A stretch of 64,000 nt of DNA, taken from Prevotella sp. UBA7594 (GTDB lineage: Bacteria; Bacteroidota; Bacteroidia; Bacteroidales; Bacteroidaceae). Below are positions 7,873 to 15,934 of this stretch, one piece after another. Each line of letters starts with the position of its first letter. Position 1 is the stretch's first letter. The stretch spans positions 381 to 64,380 of the forward strand of contig DLKG01000037.1 of NCBI GenBank assembly GCA_002490315.1. The letters run 5' to 3'. The notes beneath the pieces are model-generated. The model searched no databases, had not been told where the DNA came from, and saw only the letters and a program-made list of their open reading frames with translations. Both the position numbers and the translations under genes were made by a program.

Positions 7873-9033
7873 TTATTTGTTGGTTAAACGTTTCATTCGC
7901 TTGGAGATGTTCTTCTGCACAACGCAGTAGTCGATGAGCGGAGCGAACATGTTCATGAAGAGGATGGCGAGCATCATGCCCTCCGGATAGCCGGGGTTCA
8001 TCACGCGGATGATGACTGCCATGATACCGATGATGGCGCCATACCAATACTGTCCGCAGCGTGTGCGGGCTGACGTTACGGGGTCGGTTGCCATGAACAC
8101 AGCACCGAAGCAGAAGCCGCCAAGCACGAGATGCTCATACCATGCGATAGGAGTCATGCCGAGAGCCTCAAACACGTAGGCTGCCACGGCGCCGCCAACA
8201 AACACGCTGAACATTGTGCGCCAAGAGGCAATGCCAGTCCAAAGCAAGATGACAGCGCCGATGGCAATGGCGATGACGCTCGTCTCACCTATAGAGCCGG
8301 GAATGAAGCCTGTTATCATGTCGCAAAGGCTACTGTTGACGGTTGCACCCTGAGCTATCTCGCCGAGCGGAGTGGCGCAGGTGAACGTATCGGGCAGCGT
8401 GTTGCCAAGTCCGAAGATTGTGTCGTTTGCCACCCATACTCCATCGCCCGACATCTTCGTAGGATAAGAGAAGAAGAGGAAGGCGCGTGTGATGAGAGCC
8501 ACATTGAAGATGTTCATGCCAGTGCCGCCGAAGATCTCCTTGCCGATAACCACGGCAAAGGCGACTGCGATGGCCAATGCCCAAAGCGGACAGCCAACCG
8601 GCACAATCATCGGGATGATGATGCCCGACACGAGGAAGCCCTCCTGGATTTCCTCGCCCTTCCACTGTGCCCAGGCAAACTCGATGCCGAGACCAACGAC
8701 ATAGCTGACAATGATTTTCGGGAGCACTTGCAAGGCTCCGTAGATGAACATCGAGAGGAATGAAGCGTCGGCAAGCGCGCCTGCTGCCTTATAGTTTTGG
8801 AATCCCACATTGTACATACCAAACAGCAATGCCGGGAGCAACGCTATGACGACGAAGCTCATGATGCGCTTTGAGTCGATGGCGTCGTGGATGTTCACGC
8901 CGGTCTTTGATGTCTGGTTTGGCACAAACAGGAAAGTCTCAAAGCCGTCAAACAAGCTACGGAAAGCGTGGAGCTTTCCTTCCGGCTCGAAGTTGGGCTT
9001 GATGTCATTAAGATATTTTCTTAAGAAGTTCAT
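7873..9033 (-). CDS. nqrB: Na+-NQR subunit B (membrane FMN/riboflavin subunit)
   Basis: 386 residues with about ten membrane helices. NqrB carries covalent FMN and riboflavin and forms the Na+ channel. The FMN acceptor region reads DTFTCATPLGEIA, with the acceptor Thr at about residue 221; the Vibrio form is SGAT, so the two residues before AT differ here (Thr-Cys). EEIQEGFLVSGIIIPMIVPVG and GKEIFGGTGMNIFN are strongly conserved NqrB stretches. It lies 30 bases after nqrA. Confidence 0.95.
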   Translation of the reverse strand: MNFLRKYLNDIKPNFEPEGKLHAFRSLFDGFETFLFVPNQTSKTGVNIHDAIDSKRIMSFVVIALLPALLFGMYNVGFQNYKAAGALADASFLSMFIYGALQVLPKIIVSYVVGLGIEFAWAQWKGEEIQEGFLVSGIIIPMIVPVGCPLWALAIAVAFAVVIGKEIFGGTGMNIFNVALITRAFLFFSYPTKMSGDGVWVANDTIFGLGNTLPDTFTCATPLGEIAQGATVNSSLCDMITGFIPGSIGETSVIAIAIGAVILLWTGIASWRTMFSVFVGGAVAAYVFEALGMTPIAWYEHLVLGGFCFGAVFMATDPVTSARTRCGQYWYGAIIGIMAVIIRVMNPGYPEGMMLAILFMNMFAPLIDYCVVQKNISKRMKRLTNK

Positions 9034-9063
9034 ACTTTCTATTTGTAATTAAATTTAAACGTT

Positions 9064-10416
9064 TTATGCATTCTCCTTGCGGAGCATGTCGAGACCCTGG
9101 CGTACGATGTGCTGGAGCTCAAGCTTGGAGGAGTCGACGAACTCAGCTACGGCAAAGTCCTCCGGCGCCACCTCGTAGATGCCGAGCTGTTCCATGCGGT
9201 CGATGTCGCCTGCGATGATGGCCTTGATGAGATATTCGCCGTAGATATCCATCGGCAACACCTTGTCGTACTCGCCACTCATAATCATGTGGCGTTCGCC
9301 ACCCTTGATGCGCGCGTCGAGGTCGTACTCCTTCTTCTTGCCCAAGAGCCAAGAGAAGTAGCTGCGGCTGACGGAGAAGTCGTTGGTGCGCGGAAGAATC
9401 CAGCCGAGCATTTCGTCGACATTGTCGCCCTCTGGGATAGCTGTAATCTCGGAAGTGTGTCCGCCGAGGAAGTCTTCCGTTGTACATTTACGGCCCGTAA
9501 GCGGGTTGCCGTTGATGAGTCGCACGTGCTCATTCGTGGCAAGTTTGCCTTCAACGAGGCTTGCTATGGGCTGACCTACGAGAGCCTCAGTGTAGGCGGG
9601 ACTGTTTATTTCGCTGCCTGCCACTGCCACGAGACGTCTGAGGTCTACCTTACCTGTGTTGAAAAGGCGTCCGAAGAAGATGACGGCAGTGGGGTCTACG
9701 GTCCAAACGACCTCGCCTTTGTTCACCGGAGCAACGTTGTTCACCTGCACGCCTACGTTGCCTGCCGGACACGGACCGTCGAACACCGTCAGTTCTACGT
9801 CCTTGGCGGCTGTCAAGGCGTTGCTGGTCTGCTGTGCGCAAATGCCGAGATATGTCTTGGCAATCTTTGAGAGAGCGGTCAAGCCAGTCTGGAAGTCGTT
9901 CTCATTGCCCTGAAGTTCAAACTCGAAATCGCCGGCGAGCGGCATGTCACGCAACGCGCTCACGAAGATGGCGCGTGGCTTCTGGTCGGGAGTCGTGGAG
10001 ACGGCGTAGGGCAGCTGATTGATGTAGCCGAACAAGCCTGCCTCAAGCAGAGCCTTCACTACGGCGTCGCCGTCGAGCGATGCCACCTGCTTCACGCCAA
10101 AGTCTACATACTGCTGCTCTTTGTCAGCCTCAACGACAACGCGCAACACCTTGCGGCGGTCGCCTCTGACAACTTCCGACACGACGCCACTCACGGGCGA
10201 GGCGAACTTCACGTCTGTCTGCTTCTTGTTGACAAACAGAGCGTCGCCCACCTTCACGTGGTCGCCCTCACGAACCACCACCTTCGGGGTCATGCCTACA
10301 AAGTCATCAGGTACAAGGGCATACTGGGCAGCGGCCTTCGTCGGGAACTTCTGCTTGGCAGCCTTTCCTTTGAGGTTGATGTCCAAACCCTTACGTAACT
10401 TAATTACATTTGCCAT
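9064..10416 (-). CDS. nqrA: Na+-NQR subunit A (quinone-interacting subunit)
   Basis: The 450-residue soluble cytoplasmic subunit begins MANVIKLRKGLDINLKGKA, the family's diagnostic start. It includes the biotinyl/lipoyl-like fold region (VVREGDHVKVGDALFVNKKQ) and a C-terminal region rich in conserved acidic residues. NqrA binds ubiquinone or menaquinone analogues and closes the cytoplasmic side of the complex. It is the first gene of the operon, with a promoter about 80 bases upstream. Confidence 0.96.
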   Translation of the reverse strand: MANVIKLRKGLDINLKGKAAKQKFPTKAAAQYALVPDDFVGMTPKVVVREGDHVKVGDALFVNKKQTDVKFASPVSGVVSEVVRGDRRKVLRVVVEADKEQQYVDFGVKQVASLDGDAVVKALLEAGLFGYINQLPYAVSTTPDQKPRAIFVSALRDMPLAGDFEFELQGNENDFQTGLTALSKIAKTYLGICAQQTSNALTAAKDVELTVFDGPCPAGNVGVQVNNVAPVNKGEVVWTVDPTAVIFFGRLFNTGKVDLRRLVAVAGSEINSPAYTEALVGQPIASLVEGKLATNEHVRLINGNPLTGRKCTTEDFLGGHTSEITAIPEGDNVDEMLGWILPRTNDFSVSRSYFSWLLGKKKEYDLDARIKGGERHMIMSGEYDKVLPMDIYGEYLIKAIIAGDIDRMEQLGIYEVAPEDFAVAEFVDSSKLELQHIVRQGLDMLRKENA

Positions 10417-10496
10417 AAATATATTAAAATGTTAAGAATATTTGCTTTTACTCAAACATTGCCGTTCCAAAACAGGCAGTGCCGCAAACTTGCCTA

Positions 10497-10529
10497 CAAA
10501 ATTAACAAAAAAATCGCGGATTATGGCAA
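10497..10529 (-). promoter_or_regulatory. Promoter of the nqr operon
   Basis: Minus strand TTG (10529-10527), 22-base spacer, perfect -7 box TAATTTTG (10504-10497). The leader to nqrA is about 75 bases. The spacer is one base longer than usual. Confidence 0.5.
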
Positions 10530-10990
10530 GAAAAGACTTTATTTATTCTCCATAAAACACTTTTTACACTCAACTTTCTGCAAACTACAACGCAAACTGC
10601 CGATAATGCAAAACCGACTTTGCAAATAGACTTTTCCAAAACATCCAAGACTTTTTCAATCATGGGAATTTGTAACAATAAGAAAATCTTCGTGTAATTT
10701 GCAAAATCAGTTGAAAAAATCCCAATTTGAGAGTTTTGACACACTCCATTAATATTTTAGCCAAAGACTGCTGCAATGTGGGGAAAAGTCCATAATCGAG
10801 GACTACTAATAGTGACAATATTTGCATAATTCAATGCTTAAGACTTGCGAAAGAATCAGCGAGCTAATGCTTGGACGATTTTTCTTCAAGGATTCATGTG
10901 CAACAGTAATATCGATGAATATCAAGCAAATAAGTCTTTCGCCTCAAATAATGTGCAACAAAATCATCTTAAAAATCCCGTCTAACCACA
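10530..10990. other. Gene-free AT-rich spacer
   Basis: This is part of the 1.1-kb divergent spacer between nqrA and tamB. Short open frames on either strand have no start signal and low-complexity products, and I see no convincing gene, RNA or repeat here. Confidence 0.5.
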
Positions 10991-11085
10991 GATAAAGTGG
11001 CACTTTAAGTGGTGTAACGCGGCACTTTTACACCGCTAACACGGCATTTTTACATTACTGAAGAGGCACTTTAATGCCGTAAAAT
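10991..11085. repeat. Palindromic repeat cluster 1 (GGCACTTTA family)
   Basis: Four units with the core GGCAYTTTWA stand in a row. They form three nested hairpins: AAAGTG-G-CACTTT (10994-11006); AGTGGTGTAA (11008-11017) with TTACACCGCT (11028-11037); and ACGGCAT (11041-11047) with ATGCCGT (11074-11080). Related clusters lie near 33.45 kb and 57.7 kb. Confidence 0.65.
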
Positions 11086-11428
11086 TACAAAACCGAAAGC
11101 TATAAAGTCCTAAATTTTCATTTTTCATAGTTAAGTCTGCCGTTTTTCAAGCGCAAGAAAAGCCAGATTGAGATTTCTTTTTGTAATACTTTTTTACTAT
11201 ATGCACGATATTTGCAAGAGAGTCTGAATTTCTTGTTTCCGAGATCTCATCATCAATTTCTATTTCGGATTTAAGGAAAACAGACTTCACTCTGCTTTGT
11301 CAATTACGCAAGATCCGAAACTCAAGTCGTCAAAAGAATTAGTATGGCTCCATCATGTTTGTCGGATAATTGTAGTCCACCAATTACTCCATAGTGACTC
11401 TATAGCAGCTCAAAAAACTGGCAAAAGA
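11086..11428. other. Gene-free spacer upstream of tamB
   Basis: AT-rich sequence with no open frame worth calling. I see no hairpin or repeat that I can support. Confidence 0.45.
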
Positions 11429-11460
11429 TTTGGCTATTGCGAATTTTAGCGTTAACTTTG
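11429..11460 (+). promoter_or_regulatory. Promoter of tamB
   Basis: TTTG (11429-11432), 20-base spacer, TAACTTTG (11453-11460): a full consensus promoter 55 bases before the GTG start. Confidence 0.7.
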
Positions 11461-11515
11461 TAGGAATTATTCAACTTACAAAAATCATCAGAGAGCAAGA
11501 GCAAACGAGTCACAC

Positions 11516-14500
11516 GTGCTAAAACGTTTTATAAAAATATTTGTATGGGCCATTGTCGGCCTGTACACAGCTATTGTCATCCTTCTGCACATTCCCTTCG
11601 TTCAAAGCAGCGTGGGGGAATGGGCAAGTCGTGCCCTATCGGAAAAGTTCGGCACGAAGGTGACAGTGGGGCGTGTAGATTTGGGCTTCATCAACCGTCT
11701 CATTATCGACGACTCCAAGATGCTCGACCAGCAGGGCAAGCAGATGCTCAACGTGGCACGTATCTCGGTGAAGATCAGCCTGAGTGCGATTGCCCACGGG
11801 CAGATAGAAATTACATCTGCCCAATTCTTCGGTCTGCACGCCAATCTCTACAAGGCTACGCCTGAGGCGAAGCCCAATTTCCAGTTTGTCATCGACTCGC
11901 TCGCCTCGAAGGACACTACAAAGCAGTCTGCCCCACTCGACTTGAAAATAAATTCGCTCATCATACGCAACAGCAGCGTCGCCTTCCGCGTACTCTCCAA
12001 GCCGAGTCTGCCCGACGTGTTCTCCACCAACGACATCAACGTGCGCGACCTCAGCGCCCATTTTATCGTCAACCGCATCACCAACGACTCACTCAACGTC
12101 AAGGTGAAGCGGCTTTCCCTAAAGGAACGCTGCGGCTTCGAACTGAAGAAGCTGGCGTTCAACGCGTGCATCAGCAGCAACGGCGCCTCGCTCGACCATC
12201 TGCAGATGGAGCTGCCTTCGTCGCAGATAGCCATCGACCACATCGGGGCAACCTACAGCATGAGCGACGGCAAGCCCAACCGCTCCACACTGCGCTTCAA
12301 CGGCAGCATCGACATAAAGCGTCTGACGCCGCGCGACATGGCTTGCTTCCTGCCCAAACTGCGCAACGCCAACTTGCCACTTGCCGCACATGCCAACTTC
12401 TCTGGCACGGGCTACAGTCTCAACACAAGCAACATCAGTATTTCCTCCTTCGACCGCTCGCTGTCATTGCGCGCCTCTGCCTCTGTAGAAAAACACCACC
12501 ACCTCGCATGGCGTGCTGACATCAAGGAACTGAAGATTGGAAAGTCGGCGGCTGCACTCGCCTATCAGACAGCCACTGGTAAGCAAGTTCCTGCCGTCTT
12601 GAGCCGTCTCAGCGACATCGTCCTCCACGCCAAGGGTCACGGCATGGGCGGCGACGCCTCACTCTCCGCTTCTCTCTCTACTGCCATCGGCAGCGTCAAA
12701 ATGGAGGCTGCGCGGCGCAACACTCTTGCCTCAGCACATATTGAGACACGCAATCTGAACATTGGTCAACTGCTTGAGGGCAAGAACGTCGGAGCGCTCT
12801 CTGCCACCATCGACGCCAAGGGAAAAGCGAAAGACGACGTCGCCGTAAAAGGCGACATCTACGACATCAACTACAATGGCTACACCTATCGCAACATAAA
12901 GCTCTCGGCAAGCTATCTGAAGAAGGTTATCGACGGCAAGCTAAGCATTGACGACCCCAACGCGAGAATCAACGTCAGTGCGCTACTCGACACCCGCGGA
13001 CGCCTGCCCCATCTCAAGATGGACGCACTCGTGAAGTCACTCTCACCTTCCGCTCTCAACCTTACCCACAAATGGAACGGCGCCTCTTTCGCAGCCGACA
13101 TCAACTGCGACATAAAAGGCAACAACATCAACAACGCTGACGGAGAACTAAGGGTCAACGGTTTTACAATGCAGGAGAAGGACAGTGTCTACTCCATTGA
13201 TAATATACACGTCGTCACGGGCTACGAGGCGGGCAACCATTTTCTCAATCTGCGCAGCGACTTTGGCTCCATTGACCTCAGCGGACACTTCAGCTACAAC
13301 ACTATAGCACGGAGTGTGCTCAACCAGATTGCAAGCAAACTCCCAACCGTGCCCGGACTGGTCCACAAGCCGCAGAGCGACTACAACGACTTCACCATCA
13401 ATGCTACCCTACACGACACGAAATGGATGGAGCGACTGCTTGGCGTGCCGCTCGAACTCCACAGCACGCTCAATCTGAGCGGTGAGATCGACGACCGCGG
13501 CAGCGACATCGACCTCTGGTGTGACGTGCCGGAATTCTCCTACAATGGAGCGCGCTACAAGGACACGTTCGTCAACATCGAGTCGCCGGGCGACACGCTG
13601 AAGGCTGACATAAGAGTGAAGAAAGTAATGGCTAAAGGCAAGGCTCTCTCGATAAAGCTCAACGCCGGCGCCCACAACAACCATCTCAACACGTCGCTGA
13701 CTTTCAACAACAATGAGCGACATCCGCTTATGGGCGTCATCAACGCCAGCACAGTCTTTGCCAAGTCTGCCAGCGGGGCGTCGACGGCTTATGTCGACGT
13801 GCTCGAGTCGAGCGCCACCATAGGCGACACCATCTGGCACGTCAGCCCATCGCGCATCGTCTACAGCAAGAACCATCTCGACGTAGACGGCTTCCGCGTG
13901 AGCCACGGAGAGCAATTCATAGCCGTCGACGGCACGGCGACAACCGACCATGCCGACTCTCTCGCCATCAGCCTCAACGACGTCAACGTTAGCTATGTGC
14001 TCAATCTCGTCAACTTCCATTCGGTCGACTTCTTCGGCAAGGCATCGGGCAAGGCTTTTGTGGCTGGGGCATTCAGCAAGCAACCGAAGATGGCTGCCAA
14101 CCTGGAAGTGAAGGACTTCATGTTCGAGACGGGCCACATGGGCACGCTCTTCGCCGACGTGGCGTACGACGACGAGCAGGGACGCATCAACATCGATGCC
14201 GTCGCCAAGGACGGTGCCGACCGCAATACCGTCATCAACGGCTATGTCTCACCACGCCACAACTTCATCGACCTCGCCATCGACGCCCAGAACACAAGGG
14301 CGGAGTTTATGGAAGGCTGCTGCGACAGCTTCATGGACAACATCGACGCCTCCATCAACGGCAACGTGAACGTCGTAGGACCGCTGAGCAACATCAATCT
14401 GGTGGGTAAGGCGAAAGTGGACGGCAGCGTCCACATGAGCGCACTGAACACTACTTACTGGCTACGCGGCGACTCCGTGACGTTCGTGCCCGACGAAATC

Positions 14501-15892
14501 AAGTTTGAACGCGACACGCTCTATGACCGCAACGGCAACATCGGCATCCTCAACGGCAGCATCTTCCACAAGCACCTGACAAACATGTCGTACGACCTCG
14601 AAGTGCAAGCCAAGAATCTTCTTTCCTACGACACGCACGACTTCGACGGCAGTTCCTTCTACGGCACTGCCTACACCACCGGAACCTGCGACATTAAGGG
14701 GCGAAGCGGCGAGGTGAACATCGACATAAAGGCGACACCCAACCGCAACAGTATCCTCGTCTACAACGTGGCTGACCGCAACTCCATTGCCTCACAAGAC
14801 TACATCCAATGGAAAACCCACGACGCCGACAGCCTCCTTGACGCCGACAACGCCGACCGCAAGCCCACCCCGATAAAGATTGGCACAAACATTCACATCA
14901 ACTTCCTCGTCAACTGCAATCCTGACGCAACACTCAAAATCCTCATGGACGAGAAGACGGGCGACTATATTCGCCTCAACGGCGACGGCGTACTGCGAGC
15001 CACTTACTTCAACAAGGGCACATTCGACCTCTACGGCAACTACACCGTGGACGAAGGACTCTATAAGCTCACCATACAAAACATAATAAAGAAGGACTTC
15101 GAGTTCCAGCGCGGTGGCACCATATCCTTCGGCGGCGACCCATATAACGCCTCTCTCGACCTCAGCGCGCTCTACGTGCTCAACAGCGTGAGCCTCGCCG
15201 ACCTCAACATCGGGCGCTCCTTCTCCAACAACAACGTGAGGGTGAATTGTCTCATGAACATCACGGGCACGCCGGAATCGCCGAAAGTGAGCTTCAGCCT
15301 CGACATGCCGACGCTCTCCAACGACGCCAAACAGATGGTCTACTCCCTGCTCAATGCCGAGGAAGAAACCAACCAGCAGGTGCTCTATCTGCTCGCTGTC
15401 GGACGCTTCTACGCCCCGAGCGACTATGCCGGAAGCAACTCAACGCAGCAGTACAGCCAGACATCGCTCGCCATGCAGAGCATACTGAGCGGCACTATTA
15501 GCCAGCAAATCAATGAACTGCTGAGCAATGTCATCAACAGCAGCAACTGGAATTTCGGGGCGAACATATCGACGGGCACAGACGGATTCTACAATGCCGA
15601 GTATGAAGGTATTCTCTCTGGCAAGTTGCTCAACAACCGACTGCTCATCAACGGACAGTTTGGCTATCGCGACAACCCGAACACCACCAACAACTTCATC
15701 GGCGACTTCGACCTGAAGTATCTGCTGTTCCCTAACGGCAATCTGGCGATAAATCTCTACAACAAGACCAACGACCGCTACTTCACGCGCAACAGCCTGA
15801 ACACGCAGGGTCTGGGCTTGATTATGAAGACCGACTTCACGCGCATCTCCGACCTCTTCTTCTGGCGAAAGAAGGAAAAGAAGGAGAAATAG
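11516..15892 (+). CDS. tamB: TamB-like envelope translocation/assembly protein
   Basis: 1458 residues. An N-terminal signal anchor (about 4-28) is followed by a very long repetitive beta-rich region with alternating hydrophobic strands. The C-terminal DUF490/TamB domain spans about 1150-1440 (landmarks GGDPYNASLDLSALYVLNSV, NNVRVNCLMNITGTPESPKV, and an outer-membrane-like end with NFIGDFDLKYLLFPNGNLAI). TamB proteins span the periplasm as a lipid-carrying beta-groove linking inner and outer membranes; in Bacteroidetes they are often the only AsmA-like giant. Translation appears to begin at GTG (11516) because no ATG gives the expected MLKRFIKIF opening. No TamA/Omp85 gene is adjacent. Confidence 0.9.
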   Translation: MLKRFIKIFVWAIVGLYTAIVILLHIPFVQSSVGEWASRALSEKFGTKVTVGRVDLGFINRLIIDDSKMLDQQGKQMLNVARISVKISLSAIAHGQIEITSAQFFGLHANLYKATPEAKPNFQFVIDSLASKDTTKQSAPLDLKINSLIIRNSSVAFRVLSKPSLPDVFSTNDINVRDLSAHFIVNRITNDSLNVKVKRLSLKERCGFELKKLAFNACISSNGASLDHLQMELPSSQIAIDHIGATYSMSDGKPNRSTLRFNGSIDIKRLTPRDMACFLPKLRNANLPLAAHANFSGTGYSLNTSNISISSFDRSLSLRASASVEKHHHLAWRADIKELKIGKSAAALAYQTATGKQVPAVLSRLSDIVLHAKGHGMGGDASLSASLSTAIGSVKMEAARRNTLASAHIETRNLNIGQLLEGKNVGALSATIDAKGKAKDDVAVKGDIYDINYNGYTYRNIKLSASYLKKVIDGKLSIDDPNARINVSALLDTRGRLPHLKMDALVKSLSPSALNLTHKWNGASFAADINCDIKGNNINNADGELRVNGFTMQEKDSVYSIDNIHVVTGYEAGNHFLNLRSDFGSIDLSGHFSYNTIARSVLNQIASKLPTVPGLVHKPQSDYNDFTINATLHDTKWMERLLGVPLELHSTLNLSGEIDDRGSDIDLWCDVPEFSYNGARYKDTFVNIESPGDTLKADIRVKKVMAKGKALSIKLNAGAHNNHLNTSLTFNNNERHPLMGVINASTVFAKSASGASTAYVDVLESSATIGDTIWHVSPSRIVYSKNHLDVDGFRVSHGEQFIAVDGTATTDHADSLAISLNDVNVSYVLNLVNFHSVDFFGKASGKAFVAGAFSKQPKMAANLEVKDFMFETGHMGTLFADVAYDDEQGRINIDAVAKDGADRNTVINGYVSPRHNFIDLAIDAQNTRAEFMEGCCDSFMDNIDASINGNVNVVGPLSNINLVGKAKVDGSVHMSALNTTYWLRGDSVTFVPDEIKFERDTLYDRNGNIGILNGSIFHKHLTNMSYDLEVQAKNLLSYDTHDFDGSSFYGTAYTTGTCDIKGRSGEVNIDIKATPNRNSILVYNVADRNSIASQDYIQWKTHDADSLLDADNADRKPTPIKIGTNIHINFLVNCNPDATLKILMDEKTGDYIRLNGDGVLRATYFNKGTFDLYGNYTVDEGLYKLTIQNIIKKDFEFQRGGTISFGGDPYNASLDLSALYVLNSVSLADLNIGRSFSNNNVRVNCLMNITGTPESPKVSFSLDMPTLSNDAKQMVYSLLNAEEETNQQVLYLLAVGRFYAPSDYAGSNSTQQYSQTSLAMQSILSGTISQQINELLSNVINSSNWNFGANISTGTDGFYNAEYEGILSGKLLNNRLLINGQFGYRDNPNTTNNFIGDFDLKYLLFPNGNLAINLYNKTNDRYFTRNSLNTQGLGLIMKTDFTRISDLFFWRKKEKKEK

Positions 15893-15934
15893 AACGCTCC
15901 CGCCATTGCCTTTGCCACTACTACCTTATATTAT

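Noticed and set aside
10502-10744. 80-codon minus-strand frame before nqrA
   Set aside because: It overlaps the nqr promoter and has no recognisable features; likely chance.
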